Source: Hordeum vulgare subsp. vulgare (taxonomy: Eukaryota > Streptophyta > Magnoliopsida > Poales > Poaceae). Taken from it: a stretch of DNA of 64,000 bases. Of this stretch, positions 33,001-43,925 are shown one piece after another. Made by a program: the position numbers and the translations under genes. Within the stretch, counting starts at the first letter, position 1, and each line of letters begins with the position of its first letter. The stretch is taken from positions 107,496,881-107,560,880 of the forward strand of contig NC_058519.1 of NCBI RefSeq assembly GCF_904849725.1. Direction: 5' to 3'. Under the pieces are notes generated by a model. That model worked only from the letters and a program-made list of their open reading frames with translations, searched no databases and was not told where the DNA came from.

Positions 33001-34062
33001 CACTAATCCTGATGGTAACTGAAGTGAAACTGTGCCGACGGCGATTGCATCAACCTTGGAACCATTTCCTAAGCGCATCGTCACTTCATCTTTCGCCAGC
33101 CTTCGTCTATTCCGCAGTTCCTGTTTCGAGTTGCAAATATGAGCAACAGAACCGGTATCGAATACCCAGGCACTACTACGAGAGCCGGTTAAGTACACAT
33201 CAATAACATGTATATCAAATATACCTGATTTTTCTTTGGCCGCCTTCTTATCAGCCAGATACTTGGGGCAGTTGCGCTTCCAGTGACCCATACCCTTGCA
33301 ATAGTAGCACTCTGTTTCAGGCTTAGGTCCAGCTTTGGGTTTCTTCGTCGGATTGGCAACAGGCTTGCCGCTCTTCCTTGAATTACCCTTCTTGCCTTTG
33401 CCGTTTCTCTTGAAACTAGTGGTCTTATTCACCATCAACACTTGATGTTCTTTACGGAGTTCAGACTCTGCGACTTTCAGCATCGCAAACAACTCGCCGG
33501 GTGACTTGTTCATCCCTTGCATGTTGTAGTTCAACACAAAGCCTTTATAGCTTGGCGGCAGTGATTGAAGGATTCTGTCAGTGATAGCCTCTTGCGGGAG
33601 TTCAATCCCCACCTCAGCTAGACGGTTTGAGTACCCAGACATTTTGAGCACATGTTCACTGACAGACGAGTTCTCCTCCATCTTGCAAGCATAGAATTTA
33701 TCGGAGGTCTCATACCTCTCGATCCGGGCGTTCTTCTGAAAGATAAACTTCAACTCCTGGAACATCTCAAATGCTCCATGATGCTCAAAGCGACGTTGAA
33801 GTCCCGGTTCTAAGCCATACAAGACTGCACATTGAACTACTGAGTAGTCCTCCTTACGTGCTAACCAAGCGTTCTTAACATCCTGATCAGCCGTAGCGGG
33901 TGGTTCATCTCCTAGCGCAACATTAAGGACATAATCCTTCTTCCCAGCTTGTAAGATTAGCTTAAGATTACGAGCCCAGTCTACAAAGTTGCTTCCATCA
34001 TCTTTCAACTTAGCTTTCTCTAGGAACGTATTAAAATTCAGGGTGACTGTCGCATGAGCCAT
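30083..34062 (-). pseudogene. Angela gag-pol polyprotein gene, nearly intact with two lesions
   Basis: A 1,029-codon frame runs 34062-30973. Gag is at about 1-250. The zinc knuckle CYYCKGMGHWKRNC is at 252-265. Protease FDTGS is near 301. The integrase zinc finger (WHCRLGH...CEPCLMGK) is near 435-475, with catalytic Asp in IIHTDVCGP, Asp in LRSDRGGEY and Glu in GVSERRNRTL. RT runs from about NKWIFKRK to YVDDILL at 1000. A one-base frameshift near 30980, just after RT position 1029, shifts the frame. A stop replaces a Trp codon near 30641. RNase H then continues 30598-30083 (GYVDASFDTDPDD, TCEAEYMAASEA, FCDNTGAIALA). So gag, protease and integrase are intact, while the RT-RNase H connection is interrupted. 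The element uses the gag-PR-IN-RT-RH order of Copia. Confidence 0.93.
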
Positions 34063-35317
34063 GATCTACAATAGAAATATATTCAAAGTGGGCTTAGACT
34101 ATGTTCAAGATAATTAGAGTTTAACTTAATCAAATTATTTGCTAAACTCCCACTCAAAAAGTACATCTCTCTAGTCATTTGAGTGGTTCATGATCCACTT
34201 ACACTAGCTCAAGTCCGATCATCACGTGAGTTGAGTATAGTTTCAGTGGTAAGCATCCCTATGCTAATCATATCATCTATATGGTTCCTGATCGACCTTT
34301 CGGTCTCATGTGTTCCGAGGCCATGTCTGCACATGCTAGGCTCGTCAAGCTTAACCCGAATGTTCCGCGTGCGCAACTGTTTTGCACCCGTTGTATGTGA
34401 ACGTTGAGTCTATCACACCCGATCATCACGTGGTGTCTCGAAACGACGAACTGTAGCAACGGTGCACAGTCGGGGAGAACACAATTTCGTCTTGAAATTT
34501 TAGTGAGAGATCACCTCATAATGCTACCGTCGTTCTAAGCAAAATAAGGTGCATAAAAGGATTAACATCACATGCAATTCATAAGTGACATGATATGGCC
34601 ATCATCACGTGCTTCTTGATCTCCATCACCAAAGCACCGGCACGATCTTCTTGTCCCCGGCGCCACACCATGATCTCCATCAACGTGTTGCCATCGGGGT
34701 TGTCGCGCTACTCATGCTATTACTACTAAAGCTACATCCTAGCAAAATAGTAAACGCATCTGCAAGCACAAACGTTAGTATAAAGACAACCCTATGGCTC
34801 CTGCCGGTTGCCGTACCATCGACGTGCAAGTCGATATTTTCTATTACAACATGATCATCTCATACATCCAATATATCACATCACATCGTTGGCCATATCA
34901 CATCACAAGCATACCCTGCAAAAACAAGTTAGACGTCCTCTAATTTTGTTGTCGCATGTTTTACGTGGTGACCATGGGTATCTAGTAGGATCGCATCTTA
35001 CTTACGCAAACACCACAACGGAGATATATGAGTTGCTATTTAACCTCATCCAAGGACCTCCTCGGTCAAATCTGATTCAACTAAAGTTGGAGAAACCGAC
35101 ACTTGCCAGTCATCTTTGAGCAACGGGGTTACTCGTAGTGATGAAACCAGTCTCCCGTAAGCGTACGAGTAATGTCGGTCCAAGCCGCTTCAATCCAACA
35201 ATACCGCGGAATCAAGAAAAGACTAAGGAGGGCAGCAAAACGCACATCACCGCCCACAAAAACTTTTGTGTTCTACTCGAGAAGACATCTACGCATGAAC
35301 CTAGCTCATGATGCCAC
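34063..35317 (-). other. Untranslated leader of the Angela element, with primer binding site
   Basis: The 1.25 kb between the 5' LTR and gag holds no convincing gene. Directly after the LTR on the minus strand comes GTGGCATCATGAGCTAGG, in the primer-binding-site position and similar to the tRNA-Met complement TGGTATCAGAGC. A related leader is found at 62151-62946 in another copy. Long leaders are known in BARE-type elements, where they carry packaging and translation signals. Confidence 0.75.
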
Positions 35318-37123
35318 TGTTGGGGAACGTCGCATGGGAAACAAAAATTTTCCTACGCGCACGAAGACCTATCATGGTGATGTCCATCTACGAGAGGGGA
35401 TGAGTGATCTACGTACCCTTGTAGATCGTACAACAGAAGCGTTAGTGAACGCGGTTGATGTAGTGGAACGTCCTCACGTCCCTCGATCCGCCCCGCGAAC
35501 AATCCCGCGATCAGTCCCACGATCTAGTACCGAACGGACGACACCTCCGCGTTCAGCACACGTACAGCTCGACGATGATCTCGGCCTTCTTGATCCAGCA
35601 AGAGAGACGGAGAGGTAGAAGAGTTCTCGGCAGAGTGACGGCGCTCTGGAGGTTGGTGATCACCTTGTCTCAGCAGGGCTCCGCCCGAGCTCCGCAGAAA
35701 CGCGATCTAGAGGAAAAACCGTGGAGGTATGTGGTCGGTCTGCCGTGGAAAAGTCGTCTCAAATCAGCCCTAAAACCTCCGTATATATAGGTGGGAGGGA
35801 GGGGACCTTGCCTTGGGGCTCAAGGAGCCCCAAGGGGGTCGGCCGAGTCCAAGGGGGAAGGCTCCCCCCCCAAACCGAGTTGGACTTGGTTTGGTGGGTG
35901 GGAGTCCTTCCTTCCCTTCCCACCTCCTTTTTTCTTTCTTTTTTCTTTGATTTTCTTTCCTAGGCGCATAAGGCCCTTTTGGGCTGCGCCACCAGCCCAC
36001 TAAGGGCTGGTGTGCCACCCTCAAGGCCTATGGGCTTCCCCGGGGTGGGTTGCCCCCCCGGTGAACTCCCGGAACCCATTCGTCATTCCCGGTAATTCCG
36101 AAAACCTTCCGGTAATCAAATGAGGTCATCCTATATATCAATCTTCATTTCCGGACCATTACGGAAACCCTCGTGACGTCCGTGATCTCATCCGGGACTC
36201 CGAACAACATTCGGTAACCAACCATATAACTCAAATACGCATAAAACAACGTCGAACCTTAAGTGTGCAGACCCTGTGGGTTCGAGAACTATGTAGACAT
36301 GACCCGAGAGACTCCTCGGTCAATATCCAATAGCGGGACCTGGATTCCCATATTGGATCCTACATATTCTACGAAGATCTTATCGTTTGAACCTCAGTGC
36401 CAAGGATTCATATAATCCCGTATGTCATTCCCTTTGTCCTTCGGTATGTTACTTGCCCGAGATTCGATCGTCAGTATCCGCATACCTATTTCAATCTCGT
36501 TTACCGGCAAGTCTCTTTACTCGTTCCGTAATACAAGATCCCACAACTTACACTAAGTCACATTGCTTGCAAGGCTTGTGTGTGATGTTGTATTACCGAG
36601 TGGGCCCCGAGATACCTCTCCGTCACACGGAGTGACAAATCCCAGTCTTGATCCATACTAACTCAACTAACACCTTCGGAGATACCTGTAGAGCATATTT
36701 ATAGTCACCCAGTTACGTTGCGACGTTTGATACACACAAAGCATTCCTCCGGTGTCAGTGAATTATATGATCTCATGGTCATAGGAATAAATACTTGACA
36801 CGCAGAAAACAGTAGCAACAAAATGACACGATCAACATGCTACGTCTATTAGTTTGGGTCTAGTCCATCATGTGATTCTCCTAATGACGTGATCCAGTTA
36901 TCAAGCAACAACACCTTGTTCATAATCAGAAGACACTGACTATCTTTGATCAACTGGCTAGCCAACTAGAGGCTTGCTAGGGACGGTGTTTTGTCTATGT
37001 ATCCACACATGTAAATGAGTCTTCATTCAATACAATTATAGCATGGATAATAAACGATTATCTTGATACAGGAATTATAATAATAACTATATTTATTATT
37101 GCCTCTAGGGCATAATTCCAACA
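35318..37123 (-). repeat. Angela-type 5' LTR
   Basis: 1,806 bp with TG...CA ends. TATATATA at 35782-35789 is the likely core promoter, reading leftward. It is near-identical to the 3' LTR apart from about 35 substitutions and small indels. Confidence 0.93.
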
Positions 37124-38215
37124 CTTAATTGTTGCATTTCTTCTATCAAGATGGGATCTGGTTTGTACCAATCTGTGACCTCAATGAACATGTTAAGCAA
37201 CCAGTGCAATTTTTTAGCAGTTCGATCTTTCAGAAAAGCCCATCCAAACACAATAGTTCATGCGTGCCCATTTGTTCCAGTAATGGGAGCAAATGACATG
37301 TTGCATTTGTTTGTAGTATATGTTTGTAAAACGAGATCACTTGCCCATAAATCTTGTAATCCAACCTTGATATTGCATCTACTAAGAACAAGCTAAGGCA
37401 TGTGCTAGTTGCATCACATTCCATTCTTTATCACATACCAGAACGTTTAATGTGGAGCTTCTTCTTAGGTTGCACTCTATGCATGTGTTCTTGTTTCTCC
37501 TTTTTCCGTTTGGTTCAAGTTTGACAAAACCTTCTTCCTTAATGTTACATTCCTAGAATTGCCTACTAGATTCCTAAAAATTCTCATTATCATATTAGGC
37601 TTCATCCTATTCTCTTGAGGAAACTTAGATAAACAACCTCTTCTTATGTCATGAACTTGTCACTAACAAAGAACTTATTCACAGAAGGTGTAGTCACTAA
37701 CTCATGATTGTACTCCAAGAGACCAGAAATAATTTTCCATTGACCTTCTTCAAGTTTGACCACAATGTTCATCTAGAAACTTGTTTTATCCACAAATATC
37801 CTCTTTCTTTGACCAACAAGTATTTTGCTAACAAATGTTTTGCTTTTGTCGCACTAGAAAGTGACTTTTCTTTGTTTAAAATTTCCGCCTTTCACCACTA
37901 CAAGTCCTTTGATCTAGCCACTGATATTAACAAACCTTTGAGCTTATAGTAGTGTTGAAAACAACATCCCAACACTTGGAGATCTAGCTTCTTCTGTTTC
38001 TTCTCAACATGGGAATATATACTCTTCATCATCACTTTCGATAGGTTCTTCATTCTTAGTTTCAGTATCTTGACAAAAATTAAAATCTTGTGTTTTTTCA
38101 AATAAAACAAGTGTAAGGATATGGTTGAAAGGAAACTTTCAAATATTTTGAACTAAACTAGCTCTACTAGTTATATTTACCTCTTGAAACATACAACTAC
38201 TATCCACCGCCATTG
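37124..38215 (-). pseudogene. FAR1-related (FRS) pseudogene, 5' portion
   Basis: The minus strand from about 38215 leftward reads as a broken FAR1-family protein. It has an acidic N-terminus (ETKNEEPIESDDEEY), then the FAR1 DNA-binding region (EEGQWKIISGLLEYNHELVTT, followed by FFVSDKFMT), and then the start of the MULE transposase-like domain (CNMSFAPITGTNGH, then RTAKKLHWLLNMFIEVTDWY and KPDPILIEEMQQL at the Angela junction). Many stops and frame changes are present. The text resumes on the far side of the Angela element at 28215. The right duplication CTTAA occupies 37124-37128. Confidence 0.7.
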
Positions 38216-39599
38216 TTTAATCAAATAAAACCCAAATCCGTCAACACTCCACTTCCTTGTTAAGTAAATCATAACACACAATCACCCCATTTTGAGTAAA
38301 TCATATTGTACTAGAAGAAGTATTATATGTTTTCCTGTGATTTTCATTTTTATTACCTTATAGGTGCTTCTATTTCTTTACACTACAACCAATACTTCAT
38401 ATAAGTGTAGCAGTTGGTTTTGTGGGTCCCACTTCCAAACATATTTGTTGTTTAAAAAAAAAGACCATTGTTGTTGGCAAAAAATATTACCATTAAAGTC
38501 ATGTTCATTGATAAAATAAAAATATGATTTAAATAACCTTATGAGTTTTTCGTGCATCACTTGCAAGTTTTTGTATTTTATTTTGAGTTGCATTTTCCTC
38601 ATGTATGTGCGCTTGTCTTGAAGAGTATTGCTGATTAGAAAGCAAATATTTTAGCAGTAGGAAATAATATCTTGCTTTTATTTTTATTTTTAAGACATAA
38701 CAAGATTTACAACGACTCGAATACACTTACCAGCCTTTTCAAGCAACCTTGTCGTTCAAGCTCTTTAGGTGGAAAAAAATTCTGGAGAGCATGCCTACAA
38801 AATAGAGCAAATCAACTTTTGTTTTGCTAGCTTAAATTTTACTCAATTATAGTTTACACAATCTAGATTTAACTTTTTTCATTTGTCTATTTCATGGTAC
38901 TTAACAAACTGATTAAATTTTATTAGACTTGTTTGAATATGAAATTATTAAATTTCACATCATTTATTGAAGGCATTTTTTTCCAACAAGTATTATTTGA
39001 TTGCTTTCTTCCTATAATATGAACTTTATCTCCGTAGTTTTTCTACTCCTATCTTCTCCTTTTGCTCCTCTATTCTTTATAATCTATTCTTCAATAATCT
39101 TCCGCGTAATTGAATAATAATTTCTCAAGTTACAATCATCAATACACCTTTGTCACCGTTCTTATAATATCTCCAAACTGCATCTTTCTTGTTGTTCCTA
39201 ATTCCCCCTCGCGTGTGAATAGACCAGTTTCCAAGATTGTGAACAACTAAAGTAGACACACTGCATTTGATTCTTTAGTGTGTTTTAATCAATATCAACA
39301 ACAAAAATTCTTGTATCTAATTAATTTCTATGCATTCCCAACTTTTTTATTTTTGTTGTTGCTATTTCGTTGGAGTCTCTTCTAATGAATCAAAGTTTGG
39401 TCTAATCAATATCAACAAGAAAATATTTTCACACATGCTAAAGTTGGTTTGAGACTAGAGAGATCCGGTTAGTTAAGCTAAACAAACTCACCCCTTAGAG
39501 AACTGGTTCATCCTTCTTGTGTGTTTGTACTATGAATCACGCATTCCCCTAATTATTTGCAAAAACGCAGGTTCCCTTATGCGGTAAAAACATTCCATT
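38216..39599. other. AT-rich DNA, nothing recognised
   Basis: No long frame, LTR end or conserved protein text is visible. Runs of A and T are frequent and only short chance frames occur on both strands. Confidence 0.45.
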
Positions 39600-40566
39600 G
39601 GGCATACTATTTGGTTCATGGTTGTGGAAAATCTTATTAACAAGAGTTTTAAATTAGACATGCGCAAGCACCATGGTCATGTGGGAGTTGTTCATCCTCA
39701 CGGATGAGCGTATATAGTAGTAGCTATGCGATCTCTCTCTCACATGTTCTTTATGGGTTTCATATTGATTGTATCATGAGCTTTATTAAGAAAGTTGGAT
39801 CGTATGATGTTCATCTCCATCTATTCTTTTTGTGGTGAATTGAGTCTTGCTCTTTGAAGTTTCTTTATGTTGGATTGAATACTTTAGATTTGATATCACT
39901 TGATGCGTGTCTAGTAATTAACTGGGGTAATCTAGGCATAAAGGTTGACCAATACGTATAATATGGTGTTGTTGCAGTATGATCTCTAGGGCTACCTAGC
40001 ACTTTGGGTGGTTCAATAGATTGAGTGGAAACACAACTATGAGGCCATTCACTTCCTACACGATTTCATCCTACATTCTATGATAAAATAGAAACTTTGA
40101 AATGATTCTTTGCTCCAGTTTGAGGGATTATCATGATGTTTAACTATGTTAATGATGTTGAGAGGTTGCACTAGCGAAAGTATGAACCCTAAGCCTTGTT
40201 TTCAAGCATTCCAATACAATTTTTACCTACTTTTGTTACTTTCTACCTTGTTGTTTTTATTTATTCAGATTATAAAAAGTTATTTCTATCACCTATATAA
40301 CATATATATCACCTCTCTTCGCCGAATTAGTGCACCTATACACTTAAAAAACTATATTGGGTATGTTGAGGACACAAGGTATTTGTTTTATTTGACTGCA
40401 GTATTGTTTGAGAGAGAGGCATCTTCATCGTACACCTCCTACATATTGAAACCTTAGGTCATCCACTTGAAGGAAATTTTCTAATCTTCTACAAAATCTG
40501 CGCTTATAGGCCCAACACAGTCTACAAGAACAAAGTTGCATAGTAGACATCAGTCCGCACGTACAA
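39600..40566 (+). mobile_element. Gypsy-type LTR fragment
   Basis: The stretch containing CTCACGGATGAGCGTATATA, GATCTCTAGGGCTACCTAGC, CTTCGCCGAATTAGTGCACC and GTAGACATCA is sequence I recognise as the later part of a common wheat/barley Gypsy LTR (Sabrina/WHAM type, from memory). No polypurine tract or gag follows. Boundaries are approximate and it is a fragment or old solo LTR. Confidence 0.5.
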
Positions 40567-40679
40567 AGTATGCTAGTCATTATACAAATTTACACAAATT
40601 AAAATGATTTAGATATTTAGGTCTTGAAGTACATCTCAACTTATGATGGAATCCATGCAATTTTTTAAACCTTAGTACC

Positions 40680-41354
40680 TGTAAGTGCATCTAGTGCCCC
40701 TTAGTGATTTTGGTGTATTGAAGACTTATAGGTTAAGAGACTAATGTGTTTGTGAGTGTACACATGCTCTATAAGTCCTTGAGAAGTTTGAGTTATTCAA
40801 AGAATATCGAACCCTAAAAATGAATGTGTTCAGCTAAAGACTTTGGTAATTCCTCGAAGACTTTGAAAGAGAGGAAATTGGTGTGTCCTTGAAGATACTA
40901 ATGCGAGGACTTTGAATTGTGAATACTTTTGTTTTCGTAGTTTCATTTCCTTTCTCTTGAGTCATAGGACCACCATACTGTTAAAGGGGGTCGAGGAAAA
41001 TGAAGGAAAAGTTTCCAAGTGATGCTCATCTCAAAGCCTACACATACCTGATCCTTCGAGTTAACCCTTTGGAAATATTTTACACTTTAGTCAATTTCTT
41101 AAGTGACAGAGACGAAGATCATCTAGTCTCTGAGGAAATTGCTCTAACTAAGGAGTTAGGATTTCACCAGTGCGAATTACCTACAAGTGAGGAATATGAG
41201 AGACATGAGGACTTTCACAACTTGAAAGTTCCAACCACTGCTATGCCGCGTGCCAGCTATCCCCAAACCTTATCCACATAATGGTCATATCATTGGGGCA
41301 TTTATGTCAAATCATGTCGGGATTTCTCCCTGGGTATAAATAGCCGCCCCCATA
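40680..41354 (+). mobile_element. Truncated Sirevirus-like LTR, plus orientation
   Basis: It begins TGTAAGTGCATCTAGTGCCC and follows the family LTR through TTAAAGGGGGTCGAGG to TATAAATAGCCGCCCCCATAA. The TATA box is at 41335-41342. It is cut at about 41354, where unrelated DNA starts. It may be the 5' LTR of the plus-strand copy whose pol resumes at 54802, the gag half having been lost, or an independent fragment. The five bases before it are GTACC. Confidence 0.8.
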
Positions 41355-41778
41355 AGAGCATCTCTAGCAGACCCTGTATAATGCCCCGACCCACAAAATA
41401 ACCACCAAAATATGGGTCCGTGCGAAAAAGTTGATGGGTCAGACCACGCAAATGCGTCGGACCTGTAAATATTTTTGCGGCGTGCGGCAAAATTCCCATC
41501 CTAACCCGCAAAAATGCAGGTTCTCCCCCTCGTCCCATCGGTTCCCTATATATAGCGGGAGTGGTTGGCGGGTGGGAAATTTCAGACCGCCCTTTTCCCC
41601 CACCCACCGTCGTCAGGCTACCGCCTATGATTTCGGCCATACTAGTCGTCGGGATCACGCCGGCGGGCCACTACATGCCCGAGATTGACCTCTACCCCTT
41701 CCTTATGCCTCGGCCGTCTGGAAAGTTGGATATCGGCGACTGTTTGTCGTGCATGTCGGATGTGGCATTTTCGACCAC
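41355..41778. mobile_element. DNA-transposon-like fragment (GAGCATCTCTAGCAG end)
   Basis: The segment starts GAGCATCTCTAGCAGACCC, a type of terminus I associate with PIF/Harbinger-like elements in grasses. It has a TATATATAGCGGG promoter-like string near 41549 and a short frame (PMISAILVVGITPAGHYMPEIDLYPFL) resembling a first exon. The matching inverted end is not found near 41778, so the fragment is truncated where the Sirevirus extra ORF begins. Family assignment is tentative. Confidence 0.4.
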
Positions 41779-42615
41779 ATTCACTTGAGGAAGTGCCTGC
41801 AGAGCGAGAAGGAGAGGGTCCTGAGGGAATTGGAGTCCCCATTGGACGCTGGCTTGTCTCGAGTTGCATTGGCAGTGAGGACTTTGTGGCAGTCAGTGAG
41901 GACTTTGCATCCACATTTGGAGTTGTTTGAGGATTTTTCTATGAGGAATGTCTAGTTGAAGATTTTGGCTTGACGACTGATTTCTTCAGCAAAGCATGCT
42001 TCGGAGCAATTTTAGTGCTAGAGGCCTCAACACTAGTGGAGAAGGCAGCAACACCTGCAGCAGCAGTCTGCAAATTGACTCTCCTCACGGCCTCTTTTGC
42101 AGTTTTCTGCAGTTTAGCCTATTCCTTTGCCCATTCTTTAGGAATTCTTCAACAGTGACCAGGCTTGTGGGATCAGCAACTTGTTGATTGCTAAGAGGAG
42201 GTCTTGGGCCTGGAGGCTTCAAAGGTAATTTCTTCATGTACTTGGGAGTCACATACCTGTACTCCCTCCATTCCCTGGCCCATCTACTTTCTATTTTCTG
42301 CAAGCACATCTTGCGTTTTTCTTTTGCCTCCTTCCCATATATTTCCTCATCAGGGGTGCAATATTCATCATAAATGTCTTGAGGGATTTCAAAAGTAGTG
42401 TTGGTCTCATGCTTCTTTCCACCCTTCTGCTGTTTCTTCTCTTCAGCCATATTCTTCACTTGAGGAATTTGAACTTTTGAGGAATGTGATGAGGTGTGCA
42501 AATTTTCTTCAAGAAATGGTGCAAATGAGTTAAGTTGATGAGAACCTAGTGATTCGTCAGCAGTCATTTTGTACCTGTGAACGGAGTATAGGTGTGAAGA
42601 ATTTGAAGCGGTCAT
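41779..42615 (-). pseudogene. Extra ORF of the minus-strand Sirevirus-like element
   Basis: The main frame runs 42615-42085 from MTASNSSHLYS. A second motif region from MAEEKKQQKGGKKHETN continues through IPQDIYDEYCTPDEEIYGKE and SRWAREWREYRYVTPKYMKKLP. A frameshift near 42090 carries the text on to about 41779, where a transposon fragment cuts it off. It is charged and has no enzyme motif. It sits where the extra ORF of the copy at 8689-11593 sits, but its sequence is different. It is preceded by a conserved TATA-bearing region (43178). The function is unknown. Confidence 0.55.
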
Positions 42616-43925
42616 ATGCGTTCTCAGAAGGTTTTGAGAAGTGACTCAAGTTGAGGAAATTGACCAATACTATCATGAAGAATTTTGCTAAATGTTCTTG
42701 ACTTAGGTTCTAGAGTTACGCAGATCCGAAAATTCAGACAATTGAGGAATCTCTTGAAGAATAGTTTAACTTAGTGAAATTGATCAAGTGATCTAGACAT
42801 AGGAAGTGTTCATATGATGAATTTGCTAAGGAATAACACTTTTTGAATATTTTATGGAAACACAAAGATCTACAAGGGTAGTAAATTAGATTTTAATTTA
42901 CCCTTGCCAAAAACATGAAGAACACGACGAACTCAAAGGACTGGTGTAGAAGCTCGTCGGTTCAGATCTTTACCGCCCTAACTTGGTGGCTGAAGACGGC
43001 TACGATGGTGGCAGAGGGAGGATATTCACGGCCTACGTGAGTAAGAGACGAGGAGGTCGAGGCATTGAAGCTCTTTCTCACGAGCGACAACGATTTCCTG
43101 CGGCGACACTAGGTCTGGGCTTCGAGCAAAGAGAAGTCGATCGAGAGGAAGAAAGTAACTAAGAGGAGAGACTGGGGTATTTATAGCCCACGTGAAAACG
43201 GTCCGGCCCAAAGTTTTCAGACCAAGCTGCCCACGACTCTTCTTCTCCGCTCGACATGTGGCACCCATGTATTAAGTGATGGAGTTAGTGGAGATCATGC
43301 TTATCTAGATGTGGTTAGTGGCAGCGATTTGAGCGGCAATGGCAGGAAATTTTGATAAAATTTTGAGGACTTTTTTCGCAAATTCTTCAGCTGACAAGGA
43401 CTCAGTGAAGACTTTGAACGAGTTTCAAATAAAACGCATATGAATTTTCTTAGAATAGACTGGATTGAGCTTACATAGATGGGGAATGGGTTCGAACACA
43501 TTCACTTAGAAGAAAAACCAACATGAACACTTAGCAATAAGTGAATGTTGTTGAGGACTTTGAAAGCTAACTAATAGTATATAGTCAATGAAGAACACAT
43601 ATTGAAAAGTTTGAAGAATTTAAACCTTTTTGAGGTATTTGCAAACTTGCAGAGTTTGACGATACGAAGAATTAGAAGATTTTAAGAATTTGCAAGATCT
43701 CAACTTTGAAGAATTTCAAACTTGAAGAAATTCGACTTGAATAATTTCAACTTGGATTGGTGGCGTAACCTACCGTATAAGAATGATGATTTTGGACACC
43801 GCATACAATTGTCGTAGGGTCCTAAGAATCATATTCTTCAATAATTTCTTCACACTTAGAGTGTTATTTATCATTGATTGAAGAAAAACTTTACTTCGTG
43901 TGTTGCATATCTAAGTCTTCAATTT
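42616..43925 (-). other. Inter-ORF region between pol and the extra ORF
   Basis: The interval is non-coding and homologous by eye to 57922-58347 plus 60162-60998 on the plus strand. Shared blocks include CCCTTGTAGATCTTTGTGTT, GTTATTCCTTAGCAAATTCA and AACACTTCCTATG. It contains the promoter-like segment listed separately. Confidence 0.7.
43050..43270 (-). promoter_or_regulatory. Promoter-like segment before the extra ORF
   Basis: On the minus strand a G-box CACGTG (43189-43194) is followed within a few bases by TATAAATACCCC (TATA at 43178-43185) and a pyrimidine-rich leader (CTCTCCTCTTAG, TTCTTCCTCTCGATC). The plus-strand copy has TATAAATACCCC at 60484-60495 with the same kind of leader. The arrangement looks like a complete plant core promoter 560 bp before the extra ORF. 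That it is used is inference. Confidence 0.45.

Larger units (their letters stand above)
28216..37123 (-). mobile_element. Full-length Angela/BARE/WIS-type Copia retrotransposon
   Basis: This 8,908-bp element in minus orientation has LTRs at 28216-30030 (3') and 35318-37123 (5'), a leader, one gag-pol region, a polypurine tract and perfect 5-bp target duplications. The LTR sequence (sense start TGTTGGAATTATGCCCTAGAGG) is one I recognise as the dominant Triticeae Angela/BARE/WIS group. A by-eye LTR comparison gives about 35 substitutions plus a few indels over about 1.8 kb, near 2%. It is inserted in a FAR1-related pseudogene and is not itself interrupted. Confidence 0.95.
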
